The notes beneath the pieces are model-generated. The model did no database searches. It saw only the letters and a program-made list of their open reading frames with translations, and was not told where the DNA came from. Made by a program: the position numbers and the translations under genes. Of a stretch of 64,000 nucleotides of DNA, positions 53,501 to 64,000 are shown in pieces. Position 1 is the first letter of the stretch; every line of letters begins with the position of its first letter. The DNA is from Haliclystus octoradiatus (Eukaryota > Cnidaria > Staurozoa > Stauromedusae > Haliclystidae). The DNA lies in the NCBI GenBank assembly GCA_916610825.1, contig OU744447.1, positions 18,073,563 through 18,137,562 of the forward strand, written 5' to 3'.

Positions 53501-54900
53501 AAAGTATCACATATGACAGGTGAAATAGCTACTGAGACTATTTTAACTAATTTTGTTTCAATATTATCCATACCAATCGCCACTCTTTTCAGTGGTAAAA
53601 GGTGATTTATTTTTCCAATTTCGTCAGGTGTTACTTTTTCAAATTTGAATGAGGGCACATTACTTTGGGCACACACAGGTTTTGAGACTAAGTATGATTT
53701 AACAAAATCTATCGGGCTGCAAAATACAACAGGTATGGTGGATGCAAGTTTATTTGCAATTTTAATAAAATAACTATTCAATTCATTAGCTATTTTAGAT
53801 TGATCTGTAACATTATTATTATCTATGTCTAAGCTGTCTATGCCACTATTTTGATGTTTACTTGGAAGGACATTAGTTTTAAGGAATTTCCACATTAGTC
53901 TAGGGTTATTTTTATTTTCCATAATCTGACTACAATAATAATTACGCTTGCATTTTCTAAAATACTCAGTGAAGTTATTTCTGGCCTCTTTGTACAAATC
54001 TAAAATTAGGTTGTAGCATGTCGATATTGAAATCACCCATTATGACGCTTTTTTGTTCAAAACTATCACGATAGCCCAATAGATCGGAAAATTAATTTAA
54101 AAAATCAACAGGGGATTGGGGATGTCTATACAAGCACGTGATGAATAATACATCTCATCCACGTGGAATACGGAGTTCAATAGTAGGCCTATCACTCATC
54201 AAACTAAAGGTATCAAATTCTAATCTAGATTTGAAAATAAATCCTGACTTAGCATAAATAAGAATCCCTTGTTTTCCCTCAAATCGATAGTTGTTATCAC
54301 GCCTGAAGGGGGAACTATAGCCATCCAGAGAGATGATGGTATCTGGTATCACAGGGGATAACCAGGTCTCTGTTAAACAAAGGATGTCAGGACAGCATTC
54401 CATAACGAAAAGCTTGATTTTGTCAAAATGGGTTAAAACTCTTCCCTGCCCGGAATTAAGATGACAAAGTTTGAGGCCACTAGTGCTGTTGTAATTTCAC
54501 TGCCATCCAAGATAGCCTACTGGTCACGCTGACAGTTGGACCAGGATTGGTTTCAATATTACCAGATAGTAAAATTAATAATAAGCTAACATATTTAAAC
54601 TAATTTTAAAATGTCCTATAATATGAATACTTAACATGCATGATTGAATCAGAAGTTCATTAGTAATGAAATTAAAACCAGATTTTTCAGCATTCAAAGA
54701 AACGCAGGTGTCTTTCTGCTTCTGTCAGACGTTAGGAAGTAGTCCAATACATAATACAATAAAAGTGATGGATAGATGGAATATCATTATCATCTCACAA
54801 ATGAGACCACTGCGACAATGCTGGATATAAGCCGGTAATGCAATATCACTCCAATCTTCGATTAATGCCAATCCAAAATTATCAATATGAACCTTATTAT

Positions 54901-54964
<64 letters not shown>

Positions 54965-57900
54965 AAATAAATGTACTTAAAATTAACAAACGTGGCATTC
55001 TTTGAAAGCTGTAGTTTTGCTATTGTCAATTGTTATTCTGCCATAGCTATATTCAGCAAACTTATAGGATTATAAACTATGTACGTGTAATACGGCAGCG
55101 ATCAAGTAATCAATGTTTTTAGAAAACAAATACCCGTTGACATTATTTTTTAAATGGATTTCTTCGACTTCATGTTAAACTTCCGTATCTATAGTGCACC
55201 AATGTAGGGTAGCCCAAACAAAATTTGCCAACTCGAACGTATAATCAAATGACGAATTATCAATGTTCAAAAAAATAATTAACTAACCAGCTTATTCAAT
55301 TATTTGCGCGTAGATTTCTTCCAAAAATTCATGTATGTATCATGCTATTGAAAATATTATAACGAAGATGCTATTATAGCATAAATTAGCACACATTTGA
55401 ACGGATTGTCTGTTATCTACCAGATTCGATTGTATTGCTGTTGTTTTTGTCTTGGATTTTGGGTATTAATTTTCAGACTCAGTGTATAATACGACACTTG
55501 ATTTTAGCTTCAAAATTTGAAGCTAGAAAACTGGCTGATACACTGGAAAATGCGGTACCTAAAACGATTTCACTACAGTCCAGACGGCATAGGCTACCGT
55601 TTGTTTGCTATATTTGGATAAGATAACCCAATTTGGTGCAGATCAATACAGAATAGAACTCGAAAGTTGAAACCAAGTGGATGATCAATTGGAAAACAGG
55701 GACAATTCTATTAATGTTATTGCTTTCACCATACGGAAAAGTATGTTGTGCGCGCCTTTGATCTCAGGTGCAAGTCTGACTTTCCTACGTAGGATTTCAA
55801 CTAAGTTTTATTAAATCTCAAGTGCAAAAATTGCAATATTTTCAATCTGGTGCTGTCGTACGAACATGTGATTATAATATCAAGGAATTTAGGCCTACCA
55901 TTATTTTGAAAATTTAGGCCTAATTACCACAGGCATTTTGAACTTTAAACTTACGTAGCGAGATCTTTTAGTCATTTGCATTTACGCATGTGCGGCTTCT
56001 ATCAACAATATTTTATGTGAAAATGAAACTTTTCAAGATTTCACCAGGACTATACATACTGTGTTTCACAGCATAGAAACATATCACTAACATGTTACAG
56101 CTTTGGTTGTTGTATACCGCTTTGTTATTAAATTAGATATGTCGTGAAATATTAGCAAACATTAAAGTTGATAATAAACATTGAAAATATTGAATTCACC
56201 TTACATTTATTATTGACATGTTTGACAATTTATTATCACCACAGTAATTATCCAACCATTTGAAAACCTAAATCTGGACTGGTTTCATAAATACATGACT
56301 TTATATTCATGCAAAACAAATTAGCAACACAATTCCTTTCCCCGAATGCCTATACAAAGACAATAATATCATGAAATATTGTGTTATTGGCCCCAACAAA
56401 CAGACGCATTAGTCTAACCTCTGCTAAAATGATCATTAATAAAGAACAGAGGCCATTTAAAAAGGCCTCATTGCTCGAAAAATATTATTTACTTCTTATA
56501 TCCATGTTATTGAACTAAGTCATATTTAAAACTCGCAATATGATTTTTTGCACAATTTTAAATTTCCCGATTAATTACCGGCGAAACTAGACGTTAGCTA
56601 TTCTATTCCTTCCGCAATGGTGGTTTTATTTGTAACATTATAAATAATCATATGAACAGAAAGAGAAAAGCATGGGCTTTCGAATCATAGAGTCACAGGC
56701 TTTATAGATATTTTTAAAAATTAACTGTTCGAGAAATTGTCATAAATCCTTACAGTCTTTTTATGACCCCGTACTAAAAAGCCAATAAAAAGGTTGAATT
56801 GAAAATGTTTACATTCTCTGTGCAATAGTCAACTTATTGAATCAGAAGGTAAGACCACGATTTCTAGCTGTATTTTCATGTTAATTTTTCATATTAAAAG
56901 TCACGGGTTCAATAGCTATAGTAGACATGAAATTATATCGATAATTCATCTCAAAATTGGCATACATTTACTCAAAACAGGTGACAAATTTGCGGCTCAA
57001 AAGCCATTTGGCGCAATACTCATGCTACGAAGTGCTTTTATTTTGATGGGATGTGATATATATTTGGTCATAAAAAGCAAACGCATCTATTACTGTAAGT
57101 AAACTGTATAAATTATGACCAGGGTCAACCCTAACCAAACTGCTTGTTTGTTTGGGTGACCCTTTGAAACAGTAATCTAGCCTGCCTACACTGCAGCAGT
57201 CAGCCTCAGCAGATTGATCTTTGAAGAGGTCTTTTCAACATCTAATATGATTTATCACTGAAGCCCTGTGCATCGGTTTGCAGAGTTAGAGTACGGCACC
57301 GAGATAATATTTTCAGCTTCTCCGAATCTGCTTGATTAAGTTGCTTGCAGGTCAGCCGGCCCAGTTTGCAGAGGAGGATTGCTCAGATAGCAGAGCAACC
57401 GAACTTCAGATCGGATCATATCTGATCGACTGTGGTTCAAATCTCTTGAAGGTAAACTCAGCCTTGACTTTACCTGAAACATCAAATGAGTACCATCTGA
57501 GGATGGCGGATGGAATGGCCCAGAAGGAATTGCATTGTGAGCACCTGCGGTGCATCACTGCATATTGACTACCCGCCATGAAATCTGTTGCTCTACAGTG
57601 TCGCGGCTGAGATCAACAAAGAGCTTTCAAAATCATTGCTCTCAGCGAAAAAGGCCACTCATCTAGAAATAGAGGAGCGGTACGGGTACGTTCGGTATGG
57701 TGACACCGTCTCCATACTTAGTTTGCAGAGCGGGAAATCAATATTCTATAGATAAACTATAATAAACTTTCACTGAGATATCGGGGGTGGCAGCGCCGCA
57801 TAAAGTTAACAGCCGATTATCGATGAAAATTGCAGCTTCATGGGCGGCAATCATGAGAAAAATTTTCATCTTTGGTTTTACTCTCATCAATAATGTACTA

Positions 57901-58894
57901 CTGTTAATCTACTGAAATGGGGCCTAAAATAAGGCTTTCAATTTATTTTACTTGCAACGCTGCCCCAACGTGCATTCCATTCTTGCCGACCCTCGCGCGT
58001 GTAATTCAATGTGCAATTATTTTCGTCTAAACTTTACTATGCCTCAGTTTGCAGTATATATTAATATCTTTCAAGGTGGTTGCGTAGCAGCCTACTGTTG
58101 GGTGCAGTTCTTCAACGCCACGTTAGCTGAATACGGCAATTGAATAGCCGATGCCTTATGCCACCCTGTTTCTTCGGCCCCTCCAACAAAGCCTTTAAAG
58201 GCTCCCACCAGTAAATTTTTCCTCAAACGCATAACACGCGTAAGCACACTTCTTCTTTGTCCAGCCTATGCTGCTAATCTGTGACATCAGTGGCGACATG
58301 AACACGTTAATTAATACAATGAATTGAAAGTGAATTGGAGATTAAAAGAAACTGTACGCCCGACAACCCCCGCCTAGTCCTGCAACCCTCTCTGTCTCTT
58401 CTGTGCCGCCCCTCTGCCGACCACCAAACGATCCCTGCGCTCCCATCAAACAACAACCGTGTGCCGATGATACTAGCACACACACACACACACACACGAT
58501 TAGTCGATTAATAAGAAAGAGAATGACGATGCTACCGAGAACTGGCACCATTCTTGGAGACATTTGATTTTTGCGGGCTCCCTCGGGGGAGCAGCTGCCA
58601 TGCTTATTGCTTTGCGGACCGGCACCATACCACAGTCCACAACCACAGTTACCCTGTTCACATACAGCCATTTACAGAATGGAGAGAAAATAATTTAAAC
58701 TTGAATAGTACATAAATATAAAGGCATTAAGACACTGTGATATAATATTGATTAGGCCTAATGATCCTAATTAAGAAAAAAAATGTTGAATTCAATTTAC
58801 TTACATGGCGCTGTTTGTCCAGTCTATCGTAGAAAACGTTACAAAACTGTTCCCCCACTTGACAAGACTGATCGCCCAATGCTTTTATTTCCAT
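50533..58894 (-). CDS. NXT2: NTF2-related export protein NXT1/NXT2 (p15), 3 coding exons, complete
   Basis: Exons in coding order: 58805-58894, 51552-51696, 50533-50699. Phases join to give 133 residues (human NXT1 140, NXT2 142). Family signatures are present in order: QFCNVFYDRLDK, LIWNGNAYSG, LDCQPLN, LTVLVVVEGTVK, QYFSQTFILA and WKVMSDCFRLI. The protein is a small NTF2-fold partner of the NXF1 mRNA export receptor; it forms a heterodimer with the NXF1 NTF2-like domain and helps carry mRNA through nuclear pores. Intron 1 is 7.1 kb and contains a LINE remnant, a SINE and a TAAC microsatellite. The stop codon is 367 bp from the DNAJB12/14 start codon on the same strand. The gene is divergent from MYCBPAP. 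Assignment between NXT1 and NXT2 is not possible from this sequence. Confidence 0.92.
51303..51492. mobile_element. pogo/Tigger-like MITE
   Basis: CAGTGCAACCCGCTTAAGTG on the left and TAGTGTAACCAGCTTAAATG (reverse complement) on the right. Same family as 12406-12572. In NXT intron 2. Confidence 0.7.
52090..54530 (-). mobile_element. APE-type LINE remnant (CR1/Jockey-group)
   Basis: In minus-strand order: endonuclease part (54403-54155, DILCLTETWL), linker and RT start (54036-53260, with YKEARNNFTEYFRKCKRNYY and NNYRPISILPVISKILEKVV), RT catalytic block (53263-52889, GVPQSSILGPLLFLIYINDI and NLYADDTIVY) and C-terminal tail (52619-52344). The YADD box is intact. The copy is broken between endonuclease and RT, and again around 53260 and 52880. 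A GATGAT-type tail is near 52100. In NXT intron 1, in the gene's own orientation. Confidence 0.87.
54531..57362. other. NXT intron 1, middle part
   Basis: 2.8 kb, AT-rich. Contains the TAAC microsatellite at 54899-54964. No gene or other bounded repeat recognised. Confidence 0.5.
54899..54964. repeat. TAAC tetranucleotide microsatellite
   Basis: About 16 uninterrupted TAAC units. Confidence 0.97.
57374..57719 (+). mobile_element. tRNA-derived SINE with 11-bp target duplication
   Basis: Head GAGGATTGCTCAGATAGCAG, B-box-like GGTTCAAATC, body and 3' end as in the other copies. AGTTTGCAGAG flanks it at 57363-57373 and 57720-57730. It is more diverged from the consensus than 14804-15165. In NXT intron 1. 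Confidence 0.9.
57731..58804. other. NXT intron 1, promoter-proximal part
   Basis: Contains a CA microsatellite (58477-58497) and a GC-rich patch at 58340-58460. A minus-strand frame at 58560-58670 (CEQGNCGCGLWYG) has no recognised family. No exon claimed. Confidence 0.45.
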
Positions 58895-59236
58895 TTTGAA
58901 ATTTTTAATCGACTAAAGGCAAAGCTAAATCAAATAGTTGTTCTTGCTTCTCATTGTCATCCTCAGCAGTCATGACCTCATAATCCAACAATCAAATTTC
59001 GATTTGATTTATGAAATTGAACTTTTGAAAATGCCTCGTTTATACATCCTCGTGTTGGTCGCTGTTACCAAGGTCTGGAATTCGTTGCTAACATAAACCT
59101 CGAAGATGGCAGTAAAAGGAAACATTTTCTGTGTTATCTTCGACATTTCAACATTATTTATCTTATTTTGAAGCCATTTAAATGAGTTGATTTTACAATA
59201 TTGAAGTAAGAAATTTTAGATTTTCTTGTAACAAAG
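58895..59236. promoter_or_regulatory. probable bidirectional promoter between NXT and MYCBPAP
   Basis: The 342 bp between two divergent start codons must hold both promoters unless untranslated exons lie elsewhere. It contains an ATGGCAG context around 59106 but no further open frame. Inferred from geometry. Confidence 0.45.
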
Positions 59237-61537
59237 ATGAACGTCATTTCTGAAAACAATTGCAGAATACCGACCAATGAGCCTGGCAGGAGATCGTCAA
59301 GTTATATCCAGGAAAACCATCGACAGAGCATGGAGAAATCTGCCTATAATAGAAATTCGGTGAAAATATTTGTAAGAAAACAAAACGTGAATCAAACATT
59401 AAATAATTTAGCTACAAATTCGAAGAAAAGAGCAAAAGTGTGTGTTGCAAAACGACCCCCGTGTTACTCAGCAAAACAATCACAAATCAGTAATAATATT
59501 GTGGCTGCTGCAAAAGAAATCAAATCATCTCCAAAATTTAAGCCACATAAACTTCTTGGATCTGTCAAGGATTACGAGGAAAAATCTTCAAAATCATTTA
59601 TTTCAGCAAATAATTCGCCAAGAGGAACATTAAAATCTATTAACGATTTTAAGCTGGCTGATAAACATGTGCCTTTGAAGAAAGAGAACATTCAGAAGTT
59701 AAACAAAACAAAAGACGAGAAAGCACTAAATAATTGGAATAAACACATGAAGATGAGACACAAACAAATACAAATGCTTCTTGAAAAATCAAAAACTGAT
59801 AAACAACACCTGCTTATGAATAAAGCTGAAGACCATCGCTCTATTCAAGAATTGAAAGAGTTGATTGATCGGGCAATGCCATCCGTTGACATCGGTAAAG
59901 GTTATCGATTTAACAGCGAATTTTGGCAGCAGACAGAGCATATTGGAAACGATGAAACTGGGATTGAAACTACTTTATCAAAACCTCAAAAAGGACAAAG
60001 ATCCATTCCTGTGCAAATAGGAAAACCATTATCAACTCAAGAGGAGACAGGTTCATCAGAAATCCAAGGAATACAACGAACATGGATGGAATCTGATTAT
60101 TTACTGAAAAGACAAAAAGATTTATCGGCAACTCTTGCTAAAGTGGCACCGCATAAAGCGGAAGTTAAATTCCTTGAAATAAGAGGCAAAATGTTTGAGG
60201 CCTCAGTTGTCGATAAAAATAAAAAACAAGAGTGTGATTCTAAAGCTAATAGAAATGTAGACACATCCATTAGTCAATTAAATGATCAAAATGAAGAGAA
60301 AACAAATGAAACGAAATGGTTCTGCCCTAGGCTAGTTATCAATGGATATTCTGCTCAAGGCTGTAATTGTAGAAAAATGGCAACAGGAAGTCGTCAGCCA
60401 GATACTGTTATTCGTATTCTATTGGATTCATCCAACAAATGCTCCGGTTCAAAAAATGTTATTTTCACAAACAGTGGTGATGTATCGCTTACAGTTTTAA
60501 TAAAAAGATGTAGCAGTTATAATCCATTCATGTCACCTGGGATACGACCTATTCAGAGATTTTACAGTAATTGTAATGAGTTGTATTTACAGCCAGGCGA
60601 GACTGTGACTACTGTATTCACGTTCAAATCTCCCAACCCAGGGATATTCCTAGAATCATGGATGGCTTCAATCCAACCAAAGTGTTTTGGGTTTGGAAGG
60701 GTGACATTGATGCTACGGGGTGTTGCTGCAGTAGAAGATGATATGTTCTTTGAAAGAGAATTATTAAATAAAAGAATGAACCAGGCAGAATGCAATCAGG
60801 TTGTTGCTTCTGTTATTTCTCTGATACTTGATGGCATCAAGGAACCAATTAGACCTCCATCTCCACTGAACTATCAGGAAACAGATCAAAATAAATTCAA
60901 TAGGGCAAACACTGATCTACAATTCAATGCAAACACAATTGATGCAGTGAATCGCCTCTGTAGGAATTATCAACTGACTTGGAATTACTCAGTCAATGAC
61001 ATTTTTAAACTTGGTAATTCAATAACAGATCCTGATGAGAAAGAACAGTTCTATAAAGATGCAAACTGCTTGGTAAATTCTTTAAACAACAGAAAGGATG
61101 AGCAGATACCAATTACAAATATCAATTCATCAATTAACCAAGGCCTTGTATCAGCTCTAGATAAATTTCACGAAATGTCTTTATCAATATATAAAATTAA
61201 CAACTTACAAGAGCGTACATTTGCCATTGCACCGATCCAAGAGGAGAATCATAAAAAAAATAAAAAGGGAAATGAATCACAAAAATTACAAGAAAGATCT
61301 AACGAATCACGTAAAGAAAAAAGGGACACTGCACAATCCCCGATGAAATCGAAACAGCAGCAAAAGCCAAATGAGGCTGGTCGACAAATTTTACCAAAGG
61401 GTCAATTCTCTCAAAGTACTCAAAATGGTGTGAATTATAGTACTAATCATAAGCGTGGTCCTGTCAGTGACCTTTTGCATGCAACAATGTATAACCTTCT
61501 TGATACACACATCGTAAAATATTTTAATTTTGAATAA
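59237..61537 (+). CDS. MYCBPAP: MYCBP-associated protein (MYCBPAP/AMAP-1)-like, single exon, complete
   Basis: One uninterrupted frame of 766 residues. Residues about 165-272 carry the conserved family block: NNWNKHMKMR, LLMNKAEDHR, LIDRAMPSVDIGKGYR, SEFWQQTEHIGNDETG and VQIGKPLSTQEETG. Residues about 364-500 form a beta-rich Ig/MSP-like segment with LQPGETVTTVFTFKSPNPG and IFLESW, as in vertebrate MYCBPAP. The N-terminal 150 residues and the C-terminal 100 are low-complexity, Lys/Ser/Asn-rich. Vertebrate MYCBPAP binds MYCBP (AMY-1) and is testis-enriched; the family is linked to motile cilia and sperm flagella. Human MYCBPAP is longer (about 950 residues) and has many exons, whereas here the whole frame is intronless, unlike its neighbours. 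An AATAAA signal (61533-61538) overlaps the stop codon. Confidence 0.92.
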   Translation: MNVISENNCRIPTNEPGRRSSSYIQENHRQSMEKSAYNRNSVKIFVRKQNVNQTLNNLATNSKKRAKVCVAKRPPCYSAKQSQISNNIVAAAKEIKSSPKFKPHKLLGSVKDYEEKSSKSFISANNSPRGTLKSINDFKLADKHVPLKKENIQKLNKTKDEKALNNWNKHMKMRHKQIQMLLEKSKTDKQHLLMNKAEDHRSIQELKELIDRAMPSVDIGKGYRFNSEFWQQTEHIGNDETGIETTLSKPQKGQRSIPVQIGKPLSTQEETGSSEIQGIQRTWMESDYLLKRQKDLSATLAKVAPHKAEVKFLEIRGKMFEASVVDKNKKQECDSKANRNVDTSISQLNDQNEEKTNETKWFCPRLVINGYSAQGCNCRKMATGSRQPDTVIRILLDSSNKCSGSKNVIFTNSGDVSLTVLIKRCSSYNPFMSPGIRPIQRFYSNCNELYLQPGETVTTVFTFKSPNPGIFLESWMASIQPKCFGFGRVTLMLRGVAAVEDDMFFERELLNKRMNQAECNQVVASVISLILDGIKEPIRPPSPLNYQETDQNKFNRANTDLQFNANTIDAVNRLCRNYQLTWNYSVNDIFKLGNSITDPDEKEQFYKDANCLVNSLNNRKDEQIPITNINSSINQGLVSALDKFHEMSLSIYKINNLQERTFAIAPIQEENHKKNKKGNESQKLQERSNESRKEKRDTAQSPMKSKQQQKPNEAGRQILPKGQFSQSTQNGVNYSTNHKRGPVSDLLHATMYNLLDTHIVKYFNFE

Positions 61538-61743
61538 AAATAATTTAAAAATCTAAGTTGCTAGTGTCAAAATTTGGGCTATATATATTTGATGTGATTA
61601 AATTCTGGCAGAAATAATTTTGCTGTAATCAATCTGACTGATTTGAGTAACGCGTCCCGTTCCCTTTGTGTGCCCCTTTGCACGCCCTCAAATTTCTAGG
61701 TTAACACCAAAGCGAGGCAATTAATGGCGGCTGAACATTGAAA
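61538..61743. other. spacer downstream of MYCBPAP
   Basis: 206 bp between two plus-strand frames. It would contain the MYCBPAP 3' end and the promoter of the following candidate. Confidence 0.4.
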
Positions 61744-61989
61744 ATGATGAATATCATGTTTAATCATTTTATGAGAGTTTTATCATTGCTTTTTACGATA
61801 TTTCTAGTTTTAAATTATACAAATCTATGCTATGGAACTTTGTCAAAAAATAAATCTTCAAAAAAAGATAAAAAGGCTGTCGAATATTTGACGGTAGGTA
61901 AGGACGTTCACATGGTGCTTGCTCAACTGAATTTTAGTTTAAGTCACCAATCCGAAAATCGAAGCTATGATGTAGATATACCAGACTGA
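61744..61989 (+). CDS. possible first exon of a secreted or membrane protein (unrecognised)
   Basis: From the ATG at 61744 the frame begins with a clear signal-peptide-like stretch (VLSLLFTIFLVLNYTNLCYG, then a likely cleavage) followed by a Lys/Ser-rich linker and KAVEYLTVG. A near-perfect donor (TAG/GTAAGG) lies just after the VEYLTV codons, at about 61897-61903, so the coding exon may end there and the remaining open residues be intron. I do not recognise the family and could not find a convincing next exon before the window ends. Confidence 0.35.
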   Translation: MMNIMFNHFMRVLSLLFTIFLVLNYTNLCYGTLSKNKSSKKDKKAVEYLTVGKDVHMVLAQLNFSLSHQSENRSYDVDIPD

Positions 61990-64000
61990 GAAAGTTATAC
62001 ATAATATGCACAAATATAATATGCACCAGATAAGTTTTCTGTTGACAATGTCTGTTGACAGTCAGATGCTCCACATTTTCTTGATGAAGAGATTGGTTCA
62101 CGCATCATTCATAACAGCTATGGGGCAAGTCCATGTATGGTGAAACCAAAGCGTCAAAATTAAACCAATGATTTGAGCAAAAAATGACAACTAATATCAA
62201 ATATATAATGCCTCTAGGTTACTAATATCTATGTTTCATTAAGAAATTATATTATTAATGTCGAGAAAATCAATGTTTTTTATCATGCGTCGTAATGGCC
62301 GCTCTAAAATAATCAAAATTCAAAATTTTGCGCTCTACTTGCATTATCTGAATACAAAGGTCATATAAGTCAGTGTTATAGTCCTTGTTTTACACTATCC
62401 AATAATTAGAACTAACATAATAAGTGTCTTTTATCCCCAAACTTCAGAAATGTTTCATGATCTTGGACCGCTCGTAAGGGGGCCACGAGAAAGTCATAAA
62501 AGTTTTGTTTACACTTCAACGTGACACTTCAGCTAAGAATCCTTTTATATGCAAATTAGATTAGGGCTAATTAGCTTACTTGGCGGGAAATTTCTTCCTT
62601 GTTGCCAAAGTCATTCATTTAATCTGGGTGACCCACTTACAGAGAGTTTGCTACGGCCAGTCTTTTACGAGTGCAAGAATCGGCAGTTCAAACAAAATAC
62701 CGCAGTGAAAACAGAATCAAAGATACCGCGTGACCGCTTGCACGTGTGTTGGACACCTTAACACCACGTTAAATTTAACGTCGCTGTTGTTGAAATCAGC
62801 TGATGATATTGCACAATATTTGTCGCTTTTTGGGTGGAAGAAAACGAAAGCTATCGTCGTTGTTTAGAAAAGTTATGATTCCTTACAGCATTTTGAACAA
62901 TTATATCAGTCAATCTACATTCAATGATGATTAGAGATTCAAAATACACTCAGAAAAACTTAGATTATCGCGTACTATTTGTGTTTAACAAGAAAATGTT
63001 GAAGCTCATAATAAGCTGCTTCGTAGCTGTAAGTGGATCACAAAACGTGTGTAAGTGGGTCACATGGTAACTTTGTTGATTTTTCTAAGTTGAATGAAGG
63101 AATTTAATAAATTCGATTTTGTACCTAAGCTATCATGTCTAAAGAAAACGATGACAGGGAAATTTTATCAATTTTCGCTAAGAATTCACAGAAGTTTTAT
63201 GTTTTTCGTGTCTGATTGGGGAAACATGGCTGAGCGCGATAAGTGGGTCACGGCTCTTCAACTCATTCTAATTTACTTAATTTTTCATATCTGTTGAATT
63301 ATTTTGAATAATAATGTTCTTCTTATCAATCTAAACAACTGTTAACAAAAATGAAGCCAAATGTTAAAATAATTTCGAAGCCCTGAAAGAACAAACTCTC
63401 TGCTTGCGCGGCCAAGATCTTGCTCGCAAACAACAAACTTTCCAGTCTGGCATCTACTGTAGGCCTAATAATAAAATCTAAAGGCAGCAGACACAGTTAT
63501 TGTATAAAGAAAGCATCGGATTAATGTTATTCAACCTGGCACGCAACCAAAATTAATTATGTGGAAGTTTCAAGACTACAAATTTTGAGCAGACATGACA
63601 TGCCACAGCATGGTTATCAATCAAGTTGTAATGACAACGACATCCTTTGTTCGACAGAAAAGTGGCACGACTGATGGAGAGGTATTTTCCGAATTAAATT
63701 TATTTTAACCACATGAAATTCTGCTTTAACACAGTTTTTTTAAATTGACTTGCTACAAGTCTCACTTGTTTTATAACGATTTTGATATATCTTGTGTCCT
63801 TTGCTCATTCTATTGTTTTCAAAAACAAAGGGATTGCATCAAACCATGCAAGATGACGTAGAATATTTTGAAGTTGTCCAGGGGGCCTTCATTCCAAATT
63901 TGTTTTTGCAAATGCTGCATATGAAAAACTCTGCAATTTGGCCTCATGATCATCAGTTAAAGCTCTACAGCTGTTGAAAAAGCTCTAACTGGAAATAATG
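61990..64000. other. no gene recognised
   Basis: Small plus-strand frames (62549-62761, 63094-63297, 63792-63977) have no recognisable domain and no convincing splice borders. It may be intron of the gene starting at 61744. Confidence 0.45.

Noticed and set aside
58342-58671. Cys/Gly-rich minus-strand frame as an NXT upstream exon or separate gene
   Set aside because: No family match or phase-compatible splice pair; NXT is complete without it.

Overview
The window is a piece of an animal nuclear genome. It is AT-rich, its genes are split into many short exons by kilobase introns with canonical GT/AG borders, and it is crowded with small DNA transposons, tRNA-derived SINEs and LINE remnants. 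The proteins look like bilaterian orthologues (LACTB2, a CYP4 cytochrome P450, DNAJB12/14, NXT1/2, MYCBPAP, a LOTUS/Tudor protein). I judge it to be a marine invertebrate, most likely a non-vertebrate deuterostome, but the species cannot be fixed from the sequence alone.

Layout from left to right: (1) a TDRD7/TDRD5-like LOTUS-domain gene on the minus strand, whose first coding exon is 5486-6029 and which runs off the left edge; (2) LACTB2 on the plus strand, 7 exons, 6350-22281; (3) a complete CYP4-family P450 on the minus strand, 14 exons, 23800-38920, with a 13-nt microexon; (4) a complete DNAJB12/14-type membrane co-chaperone on the minus strand, 9 exons, 39777-50165; (5) a complete NXT1/2 mRNA-export cofactor on the minus strand, 3 coding exons, 50533-58894; (6) an intronless MYCBPAP-like gene on the plus strand, 59237-61537; (7) a possible first exon of a secreted protein on the plus strand near 61744. 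I rebuilt the exon chains by splice site, reading phase and family homology; every join of the four complete spliced genes keeps the frame. The genes are not an operon or pathway. The visible regulatory organisation is two head-to-head pairs, TDRD/LACTB2 (320 bp between start codons) and NXT/MYCBPAP (342 bp), each probably sharing a divergent promoter.

The introns hold the mobile DNA: four pieces of one tRNA-derived SINE family, a restriction-like-endonuclease LINE remnant in LACTB2, two APE-type LINE remnants in DNAJB12/14 and NXT, long foldback elements (7174-8739, 36889-38626, 33601-35302), several short TIR elements, and two elements carrying motifs that fold like hammerhead ribozymes. 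The most interesting observations are the 13-nt CYP4 microexon, a SINE that landed 18 nt before a LACTB2 exon, the hammerhead-like motifs, a 9-bp-TSD foldback element with a younger element nested in it, and the intronless MYCBPAP. I found no rRNA, CRISPR array, operon-like defence system or clear new multi-gene system.
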